DNA of 64,000 nucleotides, from NCBI GenBank assembly GCA_963698645.1, contig CAVORP010000009.1, positions 372,001 to 436,000 of the forward strand, written 5' to 3'. The notes below the pieces were generated by a model that saw only the letters and a program-made list of their open reading frames with translations, made no database searches and was not told where the DNA came from. Source of the DNA: Ovoidimarina sp963698645. Lineage in GTDB: Bacteria; Pseudomonadota; Alphaproteobacteria; Rhodobacterales; Rhodobacteraceae. Positions within the stretch are counted from its first letter, which is position 1; each line of letters opens with the position of its first letter. A program made the position numbers and the translations under genes. This document shows positions 37,941 through 47,137 of this stretch, in pieces.

Positions 37941-38185
37941 AGTCTCCTTTCAGGAATCTGCCGCGCCTGTCCCGAGCGCCTGGGCCGGACCGCGCTATGG
38001 CGCCGGCAGGCGTTTCGGTTCGCATTCTGACGTTCCAGTCGCGCTCCCGCGGCGGTTTCGGTTATCGACAAGGATCCCAGGTCGCTGACAAGCTCTCTGG
38101 CCGGACCGGTTTCCTGGATCACTCCGTAGCGGCCATCTGTGAGAGGCCAATTCACCCGATCAACGCGGAGGGTCACGATATTCAT
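37937..38185 (-). pseudogene. Enolase-superfamily N-terminal stub
   Basis: MNIVTLRVDRVNWPLTDGRY resembles the first strand of the enolase-superfamily capping domain at 36832 (MKISGINVFQVDLPLKEGRY). Similarity fades after about 35 residues, and the open frame ends in unrelated sequence overlapping the DapA start. It looks like the remaining end of a duplicated or deleted gene. Confidence 0.45.
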
Positions 38186-38252
38186 AGGTTTCTCTGCGAC
38201 TGGGGGCTCAGTTTCTCGTCGAACGACCTGTTTGTCCGGCATGCATAGCACA

Positions 38253-39026
38253 TCATCGGGTCTCCAACAGGCCGCCATCTATGGGCAGGATTTGTCCTGT
38301 GATCCAGCCTGACTGGCCAGAGGCGAGAAACAGGATGGTCTGCGCGATGTCCTCGGTCGTCCCCCAGCGCGCGAGGGGATAGCGGGCGATGACCGCGCCC
38401 AAAAGCTCTTCAAAATGCGCATCATCGCGGGCACGGGCCCGAAACTGTGATTCCGAAAGTGGCGTTCTGACCGCGCCAGGGGCCACGGCGTTCACCCGAA
38501 CGCCCCTGTCGGCATAGTCCGCCGCAAGCTGGCGGGTCAGCGCGACAACAGCTCCTTTCGAGGCCGAATAGGCGGCAACACCCTTCATTCCGACAAGACC
38601 AACCGTCGAGGCCGTAAAAATCAGCGCACCCTTCGACGCAATCAGATGCGGAAGCGCCGCACGGGCAGTCAGGAACGAACCCGTCGCATTGACGGCCATC
38701 ACGCGGTTCCATTGGTCCAGCGAGACGGTCAGCGCGTCACCCTCCTCCATGATACCGGCATTCGCGACGACCACATCCAGCCGATCCGTCCAGTCGATAG
38801 CCCGCGCGATCATCGCCTGGGTGGCATCGGGGTCGGATACATCGGCACCGAACCCTCGCGCTTCGTGCCCCTGCCGACGCAGATTGTCAGCGACAGCCAG
38901 CGCCCCGCCTTCAGATATGTCTGCGCAAATGACCTGGAATCCGGACGCAGCCAATAGCTCTGCCGTCGCCCGCCCGATCCCGGAGGCCGCACCGGTAACA
39001 ACAGCGGTCTTGGGCAGGTCTTCCAT
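38253..39026 (-). CDS. SDR-family oxidoreductase (1)
   Basis: 257 residues from ATG 39026, two bases after the GST stop. Classical SDR: cofactor motif TGAASGIGRATAELL, NAG motif VVANAGIM, catalytic Ser in TASTVG and YSASKGA. It probably reduces or oxidises an alcohol/ketone intermediate with NAD(P). A longer upstream start would overlap the GST gene and lacks similarity. Part of the nine-gene minus-strand operon. Confidence 0.88.
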   Translation of the reverse strand: MEDLPKTAVVTGAASGIGRATAELLAASGFQVICADISEGGALAVADNLRRQGHEARGFGADVSDPDATQAMIARAIDWTDRLDVVVANAGIMEEGDALTVSLDQWNRVMAVNATGSFLTARAALPHLIASKGALIFTASTVGLVGMKGVAAYSASKGAVVALTRQLAADYADRGVRVNAVAPGAVRTPLSESQFRARARDDAHFEELLGAVIARYPLARWGTTEDIAQTILFLASGQSGWITGQILPIDGGLLETR

Positions 39027-39027
39027 C

Positions 39028-39714
39028 TCAGACGACGTCAGGCGCAAAAATCTGGGGATAGAGATTGCGCATCGCGGTGTCGTCCATTTCAATCTGGAAC
39101 TTGTGACTCTGGGACAGCGCATGGGCGCGGCCGGCCGCCGGGCGCGCATCAAGTGTGTCCATAAGGCGCCTTATGTTCGGAAAGCGGTCGAACGCGTTTT
39201 CTTCTTCGAGGACGAAAGGAATACGCGGAGCCCAGCCCCAAATGGCCATGTCGACGATCGTGTATGTGTCACCCATCATATAAGGCCGCCCTTCGAGACG
39301 GTCATCGACGATCTTCCAGTGGCGATTTGCCTCGTAATGATAGCGTTTGATAGCGTAGGGCAACGTTTCCGGCGCCATGTTGCGGAAGTGAAAGGCCTGA
39401 CCCGAATACGGGCCAACGCCGGTCGCAACGAACATGAGCCACGACAGCATCTCTCCGCGCTGATGTGCTGGCGGCAGGAATTTGCCCGTCTTCTCTGCCA
39501 GATAGAGGAGGATCGCATTGCTGTCGAAGACAACGACTTCGCCATCCCTGATCGCCGGAACCTTGGAATTCGGATTGATCGCGCGGTATCCGTCGGTGTG
39601 TTGATCGCCACGCTTGGTGTCGATCGGGATCGGTCGATAGTCGAGCCCGCTTTCTTCAAGAAACAGGCTGACTTTCAAGGGGTTCGGCGCCGCGTTGTAG
39701 AAGAATTCGATCAT
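39028..39714 (-). CDS. Glutathione S-transferase family protein
   Basis: 228 residues. The thioredoxin-like N-terminal domain has FYNAAPNPLKVSLFLEESGLDY and the glutathione-binding NSKVPAIRDGEVVVFDSNAILLYL; a helical C-terminal domain follows (MMGDTYTIVDMAIWGW). Resembles YfcG/Ure2p-like GSTs of nitrogen-related loci. May act as thiol-dependent isomerase, reductase or lyase within the pathway. Situated between the ABC ATPase and SDR genes in one operon. Confidence 0.88.
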   Translation of the reverse strand: MIEFFYNAAPNPLKVSLFLEESGLDYRPIPIDTKRGDQHTDGYRAINPNSKVPAIRDGEVVVFDSNAILLYLAEKTGKFLPPAHQRGEMLSWLMFVATGVGPYSGQAFHFRNMAPETLPYAIKRYHYEANRHWKIVDDRLEGRPYMMGDTYTIVDMAIWGWAPRIPFVLEEENAFDRFPNIRRLMDTLDARPAAGRAHALSQSHKFQIEMDDTAMRNLYPQIFAPDVV

Positions 39715-39740
39715 GTCGACCCCTTACGGGTAATGGAGGT

Positions 39741-40478
39741 TTAATGGCGCAGGATCTTCGAGAAGAAGTCACGCGCCCGGTCTGTGTTCGGCCTGTCGAA
39801 AAGATCGGCAGGCTTACCTGCCTCGACGATCTGACCGGCATCCATGAAGACGACTTTGTCGGCGACCTCACGCACGAAGGCCATTTCGTGGCTTACGATA
39901 ACCATTGTCATGCCCTGATCGGCGAGCTTCCGAATGGCATCGAGCACTTCATTCACCAGTTCCGGGTCCAGCGCCGAGGTGACTTCGTCCAGAAGCAGGA
40001 TCTGAGGCTTCAGCGCCAGCGCGCGGGCCAGTGCCACGCGCTGTTGCTGGCCGCCTGATAGCTGGTCGGAATAGGCATCGGCCTTGTCGGAAAGACCCAC
40101 GATGCCAAGAAGCCTGCGCGCCTCGGAAATGACTTCGGATTTGTTCCATTTCTTGATCTTCAAGGGAGCGAGTGTGAGATTTTCCATCACGGTCATGTTC
40201 TGGAACAGGTTGTATTGCTGAAACACGATGGCCATGCGGTCACGGGCGGTCCGCACCTCTCTGGCAGAGGAATAGTTCATCGCCTCGCCCGCAATCTCGA
40301 CCTCTCCGCCGGTAATGGGAGTGAGGCCCATCAAGGCGCGCAACACCGTCGACTTGCCGGACCCCGAAGGACCGACAAGTGCCGCGATCTCACCCTTCTC
40401 GATGGCAAAGGTGATGCCCTTCAGAACCTCAAGGGAACCATATTTTGCGCGTACGTCGCTGACCGCGAGGTGTGGCAA
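39741..40478 (-). CDS. Polar amino-acid ABC transporter ATP-binding protein (GlnQ-like)
   Basis: 245 residues with Walker A GPSGSGKST, signature LSGGQQQRVALARALA, Walker B ILLLDEVTSALD and the switch histidine in MVIVSHEM. It powers import through the two membrane proteins encoded just upstream. Its start overlaps the end of the second permease gene by 50 bases, which is unusual but keeps typical proteins in both frames. The first in-frame start is the ATG read from 40478. Confidence 0.93.
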   Translation of the reverse strand: MPHLAVSDVRAKYGSLEVLKGITFAIEKGEIAALVGPSGSGKSTVLRALMGLTPITGGEVEIAGEAMNYSSAREVRTARDRMAIVFQQYNLFQNMTVMENLTLAPLKIKKWNKSEVISEARRLLGIVGLSDKADAYSDQLSGGQQQRVALARALALKPQILLLDEVTSALDPELVNEVLDAIRKLADQGMTMVIVSHEMAFVREVADKVVFMDAGQIVEAGKPADLFDRPNTDRARDFFSKILRH

Positions 40479-41142
40479 GGCGTTTCTCCAGATACTGGCC
40501 GAGCATGCTCAGCGGGAAAGACAGAAGGAAGTAGCAAAAGGCGATCGTGCCGAAGACGAGAATGCCGGAATATCCCTGATTGTTAAGCTCCTTGCCGCGA
40601 AAGGTCAGCTCAAAGACCCCAACCTGGCTGACGAGAGCCGTGTCCTTGATGAAGCTGACGGCAAAGGCAATCGCGGGCGGTACGATCACCGGCCATGCCT
40701 GAGGCAGAATGATTCGGAGGTTGGTCTGGAGGCGCGAAAGGTTCATGGCCTGCGCAGCTTCGAACTGTGTCTGCGGGACGCTTTCAAGGCCGCCGCGGAT
40801 AATGTCGGCCGTATAGGCCACTGCGTAGAGGCAGATCGCGATCACGGCGATCGTGAAGAGCGATGCGTTCGGTGTCACGGTCTGAATGAAGAACAGCACG
40901 AGATAGATGACCACGATAAAGGGAATGCGGCGAAAGACCTCGACATAGATGACGCAGATCCAGCGCAACGGTAAAGCCCAGATACCCGGCGTCTGCCGCA
41001 GGTAGACAAGCACGAAGGCCAGACCGAAGCCGATCAGGCAACCGACCAGGGTCATTGCCAGAGTAAGCCCCGCTGCTTCGAGCAAAAGCGCAAGGTTCGG
41101 GCCGGAGAAAAAGCGCGGCGCCTGTTCGAGAATACGCTCCAT
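40429..41142 (-). CDS. Polar amino-acid ABC transporter permease (2)
   Basis: 237 residues with about five transmembrane helices and the EAA loop QFEAAQAMNLSRLQTNLRIILPQA. I start it at ATG 41142, overlapping the first permease's TGA (ATGA), rather than at far upstream in-frame starts that would read across the other gene. The HisM/GlnP type fits with the binding protein and ATPase. Confidence 0.9.
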   Translation of the reverse strand: MERILEQAPRFFSGPNLALLLEAAGLTLAMTLVGCLIGFGLAFVLVYLRQTPGIWALPLRWICVIYVEVFRRIPFIVVIYLVLFFIQTVTPNASLFTIAVIAICLYAVAYTADIIRGGLESVPQTQFEAAQAMNLSRLQTNLRIILPQAWPVIVPPAIAFAVSFIKDTALVSQVGVFELTFRGKELNNQGYSGILVFGTIAFCYFLLSFPLSMLGQYLEKRLATPRGQRRTRKIWFP

Positions 41143-41819
41143 CAGAAGATCCGCGCCTTCACGCGGAACGCCCATCGGCCAAGCAGTGCAAGGCCGATTG
41201 AAGCGATGAACGTGAGCACGACATACATGCCCGCGACCACGGAAAAGTACTCCAGCCAGCGGTAGTTGACGGTCGAGAGGTTGATCGCTTGACCGGTAAG
41301 CTCGTCCACGCCGATCAGCGCGCCAACGGATGTTCCCATCACCAGAACGACGATGAAGAAGTTCGCCAAGGCAGGATAGATCGATTTCGCGATATGCGGC
41401 ACGATGATGTAGCGGACTTGTTGGATCAGCGACATGCCAAGGGTCTGACCGGCCTCGATCTCGGTGATGCGAACCGACAGGAAGCCCGCGCGCAGGATCA
41501 ATGTAAGATAGGCGCCTGCGTTCAGCGTGAGGCCAATCAGAAGGCAGGCCTCGTTCGACCAGCGCACGCCTACTTCGGGCAGGCCGAAATAAAGGAAGTA
41601 GATCTGGATCAGTGCCGGCGTGTTGGTGATGAAGATGACGTAGCAATCGACGAGAAACCGCAACGGCCATGGCGCATATGTCTTAAGCGTCGCACAGATC
41701 AGCCCGATGATTGCGCCGCCTGCAAAGGCGAAGCAACCTAATTGAAACGTCAGCCAAGCTCCCTCCAGAAGTTCCGGGAAATTCTCCCAGACAACTCCGA
41801 ACTGAAATCTGTAATTCAT
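41142..41819 (-). CDS. Polar amino-acid ABC transporter permease (1)
   Basis: 225 residues, several transmembrane helices, EAA loop EIEAGQTLGMSLIQQVRYIIVPH. It pairs with the second permease, with which it overlaps by four bases. It follows the binding-protein gene after a hairpin-bearing gap. Confidence 0.9.
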   Translation of the reverse strand: MNYRFQFGVVWENFPELLEGAWLTFQLGCFAFAGGAIIGLICATLKTYAPWPLRFLVDCYVIFITNTPALIQIYFLYFGLPEVGVRWSNEACLLIGLTLNAGAYLTLILRAGFLSVRITEIEAGQTLGMSLIQQVRYIIVPHIAKSIYPALANFFIVVLVMGTSVGALIGVDELTGQAINLSTVNYRWLEYFSVVAGMYVVLTFIASIGLALLGRWAFRVKARIF

Positions 41820-41836
41820 GCGATCGTGCGAGGGGA

Positions 41837-41871
41837 GGCGTCCCGGCCCCTCATATTTGAGCCGGGACGCC
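41837..41871 (-). terminator. Hairpin between binding protein and permease
   Basis: GGCGTCCCGGC and GCCGGGACGCC form a perfect 11-bp stem with a 13-base loop, just after the binding-protein stop on the minus strand. Such hairpins usually stabilise the binding-protein message and reduce read-through into permease genes. Confidence 0.6.
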
Positions 41872-41884
41872 CGTTGTCATTCAT

Positions 41885-42694
41885 TCAGAAATACGGATCG
41901 GGATCGACGGTCCGCAGCATCGGCGCACCATAGTGCTTTTCCCAAGTCTCGTTGACCATGCCCGACGAGTGCAGATTGTAGAGCGCGATGTTCAGCACTT
42001 CGGTCAGGTTATCGTTGCCTTGGCTGACCCCGATGGCGCAATAGGCCACGAAGATCGGGTTCTCGACCACACGCCAGTTCACGTCGGGATAGTTCGCGGT
42101 AAAGGCCATGAAGAAGTCGATATTTTCGACGATCGCGTCGGCTCGTCCCTGCCCCACAAGGCGCACGGTGTCGGCCAGTGTATCGACAAGCTCTAGTTCG
42201 ACATTCGGCATGTTCTCACCGATCCAGTCGACGGTCCAGTTGCCGCGCATGTTGGCAAGCGTCACGCCTTCCTTGTTGAAATCCTCCCAGCTGTCGCCTT
42301 CGATCTTGTCCGTCGCCAGCACGGCGAGCACTTCGGTGTGCAGCGGTACCGTGTAATCGATGAGCTTTGCGCGTTCCGTGTTGCGCGTGAGCGCCCCAAG
42401 CGAAATGTCGATGCGATCTGAAACGAGGAATGGCACACGCTGTGGTGTTTCTGTCGGCACCCATTCGGCCTCGACACCCAGAGCAGCTGCCAAAGCGTTC
42501 CCGATGTCGATATCGAAGCCCTCCCATTCGCCCGCATCGTTCCGGGTGCTCATGTTAGGAAAATTCGGATTGATCCCGATGCGCAGCTTTCCGTCCGAAA
42601 GGATGTCGTCGAGGCTTTTTGCATCGGCGGCAGTGAATGCGGCGGCCGCCATGGCAAGGCCCGCGATACCCGCCAGGAAATGTCTCTTCAGCAT
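41885..42694 (-). CDS. Polar amino-acid ABC transporter substrate-binding protein
   Basis: 269 residues with a signal peptide (MLKRHFLAGIAGLAMAAAAF, cleavage near ADA) and the family-3 binding fold: GKLRIGINPNFPN, GEWEGFDIDIGNALAAALG, RVPFLVSDRIDISLGALTRN, and GRADAIVENIDFF. The ligand is probably an amino acid or a related compound. First gene of the operon, divergent from the NAD-kinase-like gene; a palindrome for the putative IclR regulator lies at 42767 in the shared promoter region. Confidence 0.92.
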   Translation of the reverse strand: MLKRHFLAGIAGLAMAAAAFTAADAKSLDDILSDGKLRIGINPNFPNMSTRNDAGEWEGFDIDIGNALAAALGVEAEWVPTETPQRVPFLVSDRIDISLGALTRNTERAKLIDYTVPLHTEVLAVLATDKIEGDSWEDFNKEGVTLANMRGNWTVDWIGENMPNVELELVDTLADTVRLVGQGRADAIVENIDFFMAFTANYPDVNWRVVENPIFVAYCAIGVSQGNDNLTEVLNIALYNLHSSGMVNETWEKHYGAPMLRTVDPDPYF

Positions 42695-42766
42695 GTGTCG
42701 TAGCTCCCGTGTTGGTCGACCCGGTTCCGGGCCTTGTCCAAATTATTTGGGGTCTTCGCCCAGATT

Positions 42767-42781
42767 GTGCGCAAAACGAAC
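42767..42781. promoter_or_regulatory. Candidate IclR-type operator, copy 1
   Basis: GTGCGC-AAA-ACGAAC followed by TTTTGTGCG, in the promoter region shared by the binding-protein operon (minus) and the NAD-kinase-like gene (plus). Matches the 15-bp palindrome family also found at 44086, 51172, 52894 and 57662. Confidence 0.55.
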
Positions 42782-42967
42782 TTTTGTGCGCATTCAGCGT
42801 CGGGCAGATTTGGCATTCTGTCAATCCCCGTCTGAATTCGTTGTACAGGATTTGCGTGACGACCCAATCCAGAGTTTCCCTCCTCTCGATGTGGGCAAGA
42901 TGTTCGGCGCTCTGGTCTTCCTGCGGCGCGCGTCACATATTTCTTCGAAAGAGGAGGCGGAGGCCGG

Positions 42968-44077
42968 ATGCGTATCGGACTGGTGGTCAATCCTTTTGCG
43001 GGGCTCGGCGGCCCGGTCGGGCTGAAAGGCACCGATGGCCCGGGCACAGTCGCCGAAGCGTTACGACGCGGAGCCGAGGCCAAGGCCGGCCCTCGCGCTC
43101 GCCTTGCACTGGCCCGATTGGCAGACCGAGTTCCGGGTGCGGAAATCATGCTGGCCGCCGGCTCCTTGGGGGAAGACTGGGCGCACGGCCTCGAACTCAA
43201 GGCGACGATCGTCGACATCCCTGAAGTGACGGGCACTGCCCGCGACACCAAGAACGCGGTTCGCGCCATGGGCAATCTCGACATGGTCGTCTTCGCAGGT
43301 GGCGACGGGACTGCACGAGATGTCGCCAGCATCGCGGAGGGCACAGCCCTTCTTGGAATCCCCTGCGGCGTGAAGATGCATTCCGGCGTCTTCGCCGTTT
43401 CGCCGCAATCCGCGGGAGCGGTTATGGCAGATCTGTTCTCGTCACCTGAGAGGGTCCGGTGGATGGATGGCGCCGAGGTCATGGATATCGACGAGGACGC
43501 GCTTCGCAAAGGCATACTCGCACCGCGCCTCTACGGACATGCGCGCATTCCCGTATCCCGCAATCTGATGCAGGCCGCCAAAGGAGGGCCACGGCGGGAC
43601 GCGACCGGTGCCCTTTCTGGCGCTGCGACCGAGGTGGTAGCTCGGATGGACGACCGGACTTTGTACATCATCGGGCCGGGCACAAGCGCCGGGTCTGTGA
43701 TCAGCGCCGCGGGGCAAACGCCGACGATATTGGGTGTCGACGCGATGCTGAATCGCGAGGTCGTCGCGCGGGATGCCGACGACGCGACATTGCAGCGATT
43801 GGCCGAGGACCGGGACGTTCGGATCGTTCTGGGTGTGACAGGGCAACAAGGATTCCTGCTGGGTCGCGGCAATCAGCAGATCGGTCCCGCGCTGATCACC
43901 AAGGCGGGGCGCGACGGGCTGATCATTCTGGCGACCGAGGACAAGCTGACGGCACTGGCCCAGCCGCGCCTTCTTGTCGATACGGGCGACCCGGATCTTG
44001 ATGCCACGCTGGAGGGGTTCGTGCGCGTATCCTCAGGTGCGAACCGCCAGATGATGATGCGCATCGCTTCCTGTTGA
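42968..44077 (+). CDS. ATP-NAD kinase family protein (AcoX-like)
   Basis: 369 residues. Diacylglycerol/NAD kinase-type N-terminal domain with MRIGLVVNPFAGLGGPVGLKG and the phosphate-donor motif FAGGDGTARD. It belongs to the AcoX-like branch, longer than standard NAD kinase, often linked to catabolic operons rather than general NADP synthesis. Substrate in this pathway is unknown; phosphorylation of NAD or another nucleotide is possible. Divergent from the transporter operon and upstream of gcvPA, which has its own promoter region. Confidence 0.85.
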   Translation: MRIGLVVNPFAGLGGPVGLKGTDGPGTVAEALRRGAEAKAGPRARLALARLADRVPGAEIMLAAGSLGEDWAHGLELKATIVDIPEVTGTARDTKNAVRAMGNLDMVVFAGGDGTARDVASIAEGTALLGIPCGVKMHSGVFAVSPQSAGAVMADLFSSPERVRWMDGAEVMDIDEDALRKGILAPRLYGHARIPVSRNLMQAAKGGPRRDATGALSGAATEVVARMDDRTLYIIGPGTSAGSVISAAGQTPTILGVDAMLNREVVARDADDATLQRLAEDRDVRIVLGVTGQQGFLLGRGNQQIGPALITKAGRDGLIILATEDKLTALAQPRLLVDTGDPDLDATLEGFVRVSSGANRQMMMRIASC

Positions 44078-44085
44078 TTAGCATT

Positions 44086-44100
44086 GTGCGATATGCGAAC
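44086..44100. promoter_or_regulatory. Candidate IclR-type operator, copy 2
   Basis: GTGCGA-TAT-GCGAAC followed by ATTTGTGC in the 77-base gap upstream of gcvPA. Suggests gcvPA-gcvPB has its own regulated promoter. Confidence 0.55.
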
Positions 44101-44154
44101 ATTTGTGCAAAGACGCTGTGATAGGCGTTCGTCCAGCCATAGAGGGAGCCCATC

Positions 44155-45563
44155 ATGACCGACACTATCCGCGCCCATCCGTGGATGGCGAACTCTGCCC
44201 CTGGTGCGATCCGCGCAATGCTGGACGAGATCGGGGCTGCGTCCGTCGCGGAAGTATTCGAGCAGAATTCCACAGGATCATTTCCGAAAGACACCGCTTG
44301 ACCTTCCGCCGACCCTGTCCTCGGAATTAGAGCTGAAAAGGGATCTGGTAGGCAAACTGAAGAAGAACGCCGACTGCGAAGCGAATCTGAGTTTTCTTGG
44401 TGCAGGTGTCTGGCAACATCACGTTCCCGCGGTAGTGGACGAGATCGTCGGGCGAACGGAATTCGCCACGAATGTCTGGGGCAGCTACCAGTCGGACCAT
44501 GGGCGCAATCAGGCGTGGTTCGAGTTTTCTTCGCAGCTTGGGGCGCTGCTGAATTCTCGATGTGGTGCAGTTACCGGTCTATTCGTGGGGGTGTTCGATT
44601 GGCCATGCGATACGCATGGCGCAGCGGATCACCGGCCGATCGAAGGTGATCGTGTCGCAATTGTCGGACCCTGAACGCCTTTCGGTCATCCGGACCTATT
44701 GTCAGCCCTCGGCAATGGAAAGCCATATCGAGGTGATGCTTGTGGCAGCCGATCCCACGACCGGCCGAATGGACCTGAGCGACCTGCAATCGAAGCTGGG
44801 CAACGATGTCGCGGCCGTCTATTTCGAGAACCCAGCCTATCTGGGAACGATCGAGACCGAGGCGGCAGAGATTGCGCGACTGACCCGCGCTGTCGGCGCA
44901 GAGACGATCGTGGGTGTCGATCCTGTCTCGTTGGGCGTGATGACGGCTCCGGGCGACTATGGTGCAGACATCGTCACGGGCCCAGTGCAGCCCTTGGGAG
45001 TGCATATGCAGTGCGGTGGTGGTGTAGGTGGGTTCATCGCGTCGCGCGACGAAGAGAAATACGTATTGGAATATAACGGCTTCCTCGTTTCGATTGTCGA
45101 GACGCGGGAAAAGGGTCAGGTTGGCTTTGGACTTGCCTGCCCACATCAGAACTCTTACGGATCGCGTGAACACGGCAAGGACTGGACCGGCAATTCGACC
45201 TATCTTTGGGCCATCGCGGGAGCCGTCTATATGAGCCTGCTGGGCCCCGAGGGGTTCCGGGAGTTGGGCAATCTGATCGTGAGCCGCGCCCGCTATGCCG
45301 CCAAGTGCCTGTCAGAAGTTCCGGGGATCAAGATCGTCTGGCCTGATACCACATTCAAGGAATTCGTGGTGAACTTCGACGATACGGGCAAGACGGTGGC
45401 CCAAGTGAACGATCTGCTTCGCGCCCATGGAATCTTCGGGGGCAAAGACATCTCCGGCGAAGAGAATGCTCTTGGGCAGTCCGCGCTTTACTGCGTCACC
45501 GAAGTGCACACCGCCGCAGACATCCGCAAACTTGCCGCTACGCTCAAGGAGGTCCTGTCATGA
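44155..45563 (+). pseudogene. gcvPA: Glycine dehydrogenase (P protein) subunit 1, two frameshifts
   Basis: Repaired protein about 468 residues, the N-terminal half of the two-subunit PLP-dependent P protein. It has LSFLGAGVWQHHVPAVVDEIVGRTEFATN in place of the usual early motif, then after a shift VVQLPVYSWGCSIGHAIRMA and LGVHMQCGGGVGGFIASRDEE. Two +1 insertions lie near 44271 (FEQ/IPQDHF) and 44558 (ALL/FDVVQLP). It couples with gcvPB by a 4-base overlap. Normal P protein decarboxylates glycine and loads the aminomethyl group on GcvH, but no gcvH or gcvT is nearby, so a different amino acid or partner is possible. Confidence 0.8.
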
Positions 45564-47119
45564 CCCGCATCCCAGAATTTCACGCCGCCAAGTGGAATGA
45601 ACCGGTCGTCATGGAGATGGGACGCCCTGGCGCGCGGGCCCAGCTATTTCCCGCACCCGAAGACGAGGTCACAAGAGCCGTGGGGACCGATCTGATCCCC
45701 GCCGCCATGGCCCGCAAGGACAGGGCGGAACTGCCGGAGATCACAGAATTCGAGGCGCAACGCCACTATCTTCATCTAAGCCAGATGACTCTGGGCATGA
45801 TGGGCATCAGCCTGTTCGGAACTTGTACGATGAAGTACAATTCCAAGACGGCCGAATATGCCACGCTGCGCCCCGAACTGGCCGAAGTGCATCCTTATCA
45901 GCACCCAGATACCCTTCAGGGCGTCCTTGAGATCATCCACGATTTCGACCGCATCCTGCGCAGCCTGTCCGGAATGGATCAGTTCATCTTTCAGGCCGGT
46001 GGCGGGGCGGACGCGGCCTATACAATGACCGCAGTGGCACGGGCCTATTGGGACGATCGCGGGTTGCTGGATCAGCGGACCGAGATGGTGACATCGGTGC
46101 AGGCGCATCCCTGCAACCCCGCGACGGCGGCGGCGGCCGGCTTCAAGGTGGTAAATCTCCCTCTCGAAGAGAATGGCTATCCATCGCTCGAGGCGCTCAA
46201 AGCAGCGGTGAGCGAAAAGACCGCGCTGATCATGATCAACAACCCGGACGACATGGGCATCTACAATCCCGAGATCAAGGAATGGGTGAAGGTCGCAAAG
46301 GAAGCCGGTGCGCTTTGCTTTTACGATCACGCCAACTTCAACGGCGTGATGGGTAAGCTATCGGCGCGTGAACTTGGTTTCGACGCCTGCATGTTCATGT
46401 TGCACAAGACGTTCGGCGCCCCAAAAGCGGGCGGAGGGCCCGCCGTGGGCGCTTATGGTTGCACCGACGAATTGGCCCCCTACCTGCCCTGCCCGGTCGT
46501 GGCGAAGCAAGGAGACAGGTACATCCTTGACGAGGACCGTCCGAAATCCGCGGGGAAGGTGCGCGAATTCTGGGGAAACGTGCCCCAGGTGGTGAAGGCC
46601 TATGCCTGGGCAAGGGCAATGGGCGCCGACGGCATCCAGCTTGCCTCGGACATTTCGGTGGTGGCGAATAACTACATGGACAAGAAGTTGGCCAAGATCC
46701 CGGGGCTCGAGATCTCGAACCCGTCGATCGGTGCCCATCGCATGGAGATGACGCGCTGGTCGCTGGGGCCGCTGACCGAAGAAACCGGTGTTTCGACGGT
46801 CGATTTCGCGAACCGCATGGCCGATTACGGCATCGACCCCTACTGGATGAGCCACGAACCGTGGATCGTGGCAGAGCCGTTCACGCCGGAGGCAGGCGAA
46901 TTGTGGTCGAAGGAAGATATCGACACCTGGATCGGAGTCATTGCGCAGATAGCCGAAGAGGCGCGCACCAACCCCGAAATGGTCAAGACTGCGCCGCACA
47001 ATCAGGCGATCGCTCAGGTAAAGGGCGATGCGTTCGAGGATCCCTCGAAATGGGCGATGACGTGGCGCGCTTACCAGCGCAAGATCGGCGGCGAAGACAA
47101 AGCCAAGGGCGTCGCCTAG
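45560..47119 (+). CDS. gcvPB: Glycine dehydrogenase (P protein) subunit 2
   Basis: 519 residues, the PLP-binding subunit. The Schiff-base lysine lies in LHKTFGAPKAGGGPAVG; other family motifs are MTLGMMGISLFGTCTMKYNSK and NNPDDMGIYNPEIKEW (family NPxxxG-like). It forms an alpha2beta2 enzyme with GcvPA. ATG overlaps the gcvPA stop. Compared with standard GcvPB it carries extra residues near the C-terminus. The absence of gcvH and gcvT beside it suggests a specialised decarboxylase role in this catabolic locus. Confidence 0.88.
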   Translation: MTRIPEFHAAKWNEPVVMEMGRPGARAQLFPAPEDEVTRAVGTDLIPAAMARKDRAELPEITEFEAQRHYLHLSQMTLGMMGISLFGTCTMKYNSKTAEYATLRPELAEVHPYQHPDTLQGVLEIIHDFDRILRSLSGMDQFIFQAGGGADAAYTMTAVARAYWDDRGLLDQRTEMVTSVQAHPCNPATAAAAGFKVVNLPLEENGYPSLEALKAAVSEKTALIMINNPDDMGIYNPEIKEWVKVAKEAGALCFYDHANFNGVMGKLSARELGFDACMFMLHKTFGAPKAGGGPAVGAYGCTDELAPYLPCPVVAKQGDRYILDEDRPKSAGKVREFWGNVPQVVKAYAWARAMGADGIQLASDISVVANNYMDKKLAKIPGLEISNPSIGAHRMEMTRWSLGPLTEETGVSTVDFANRMADYGIDPYWMSHEPWIVAEPFTPEAGELWSKEDIDTWIGVIAQIAEEARTNPEMVKTAPHNQAIAQVKGDAFEDPSKWAMTWRAYQRKIGGEDKAKGVA

Positions 47120-47137
47120 GCCGTGAGAGAACATGCG

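Noticed and set aside
44078..44154. Glycine riboswitch upstream of gcvPA
   Set aside because: The gap is only 77 bases and is largely taken up by the palindromic operator; too short for the aptamer.
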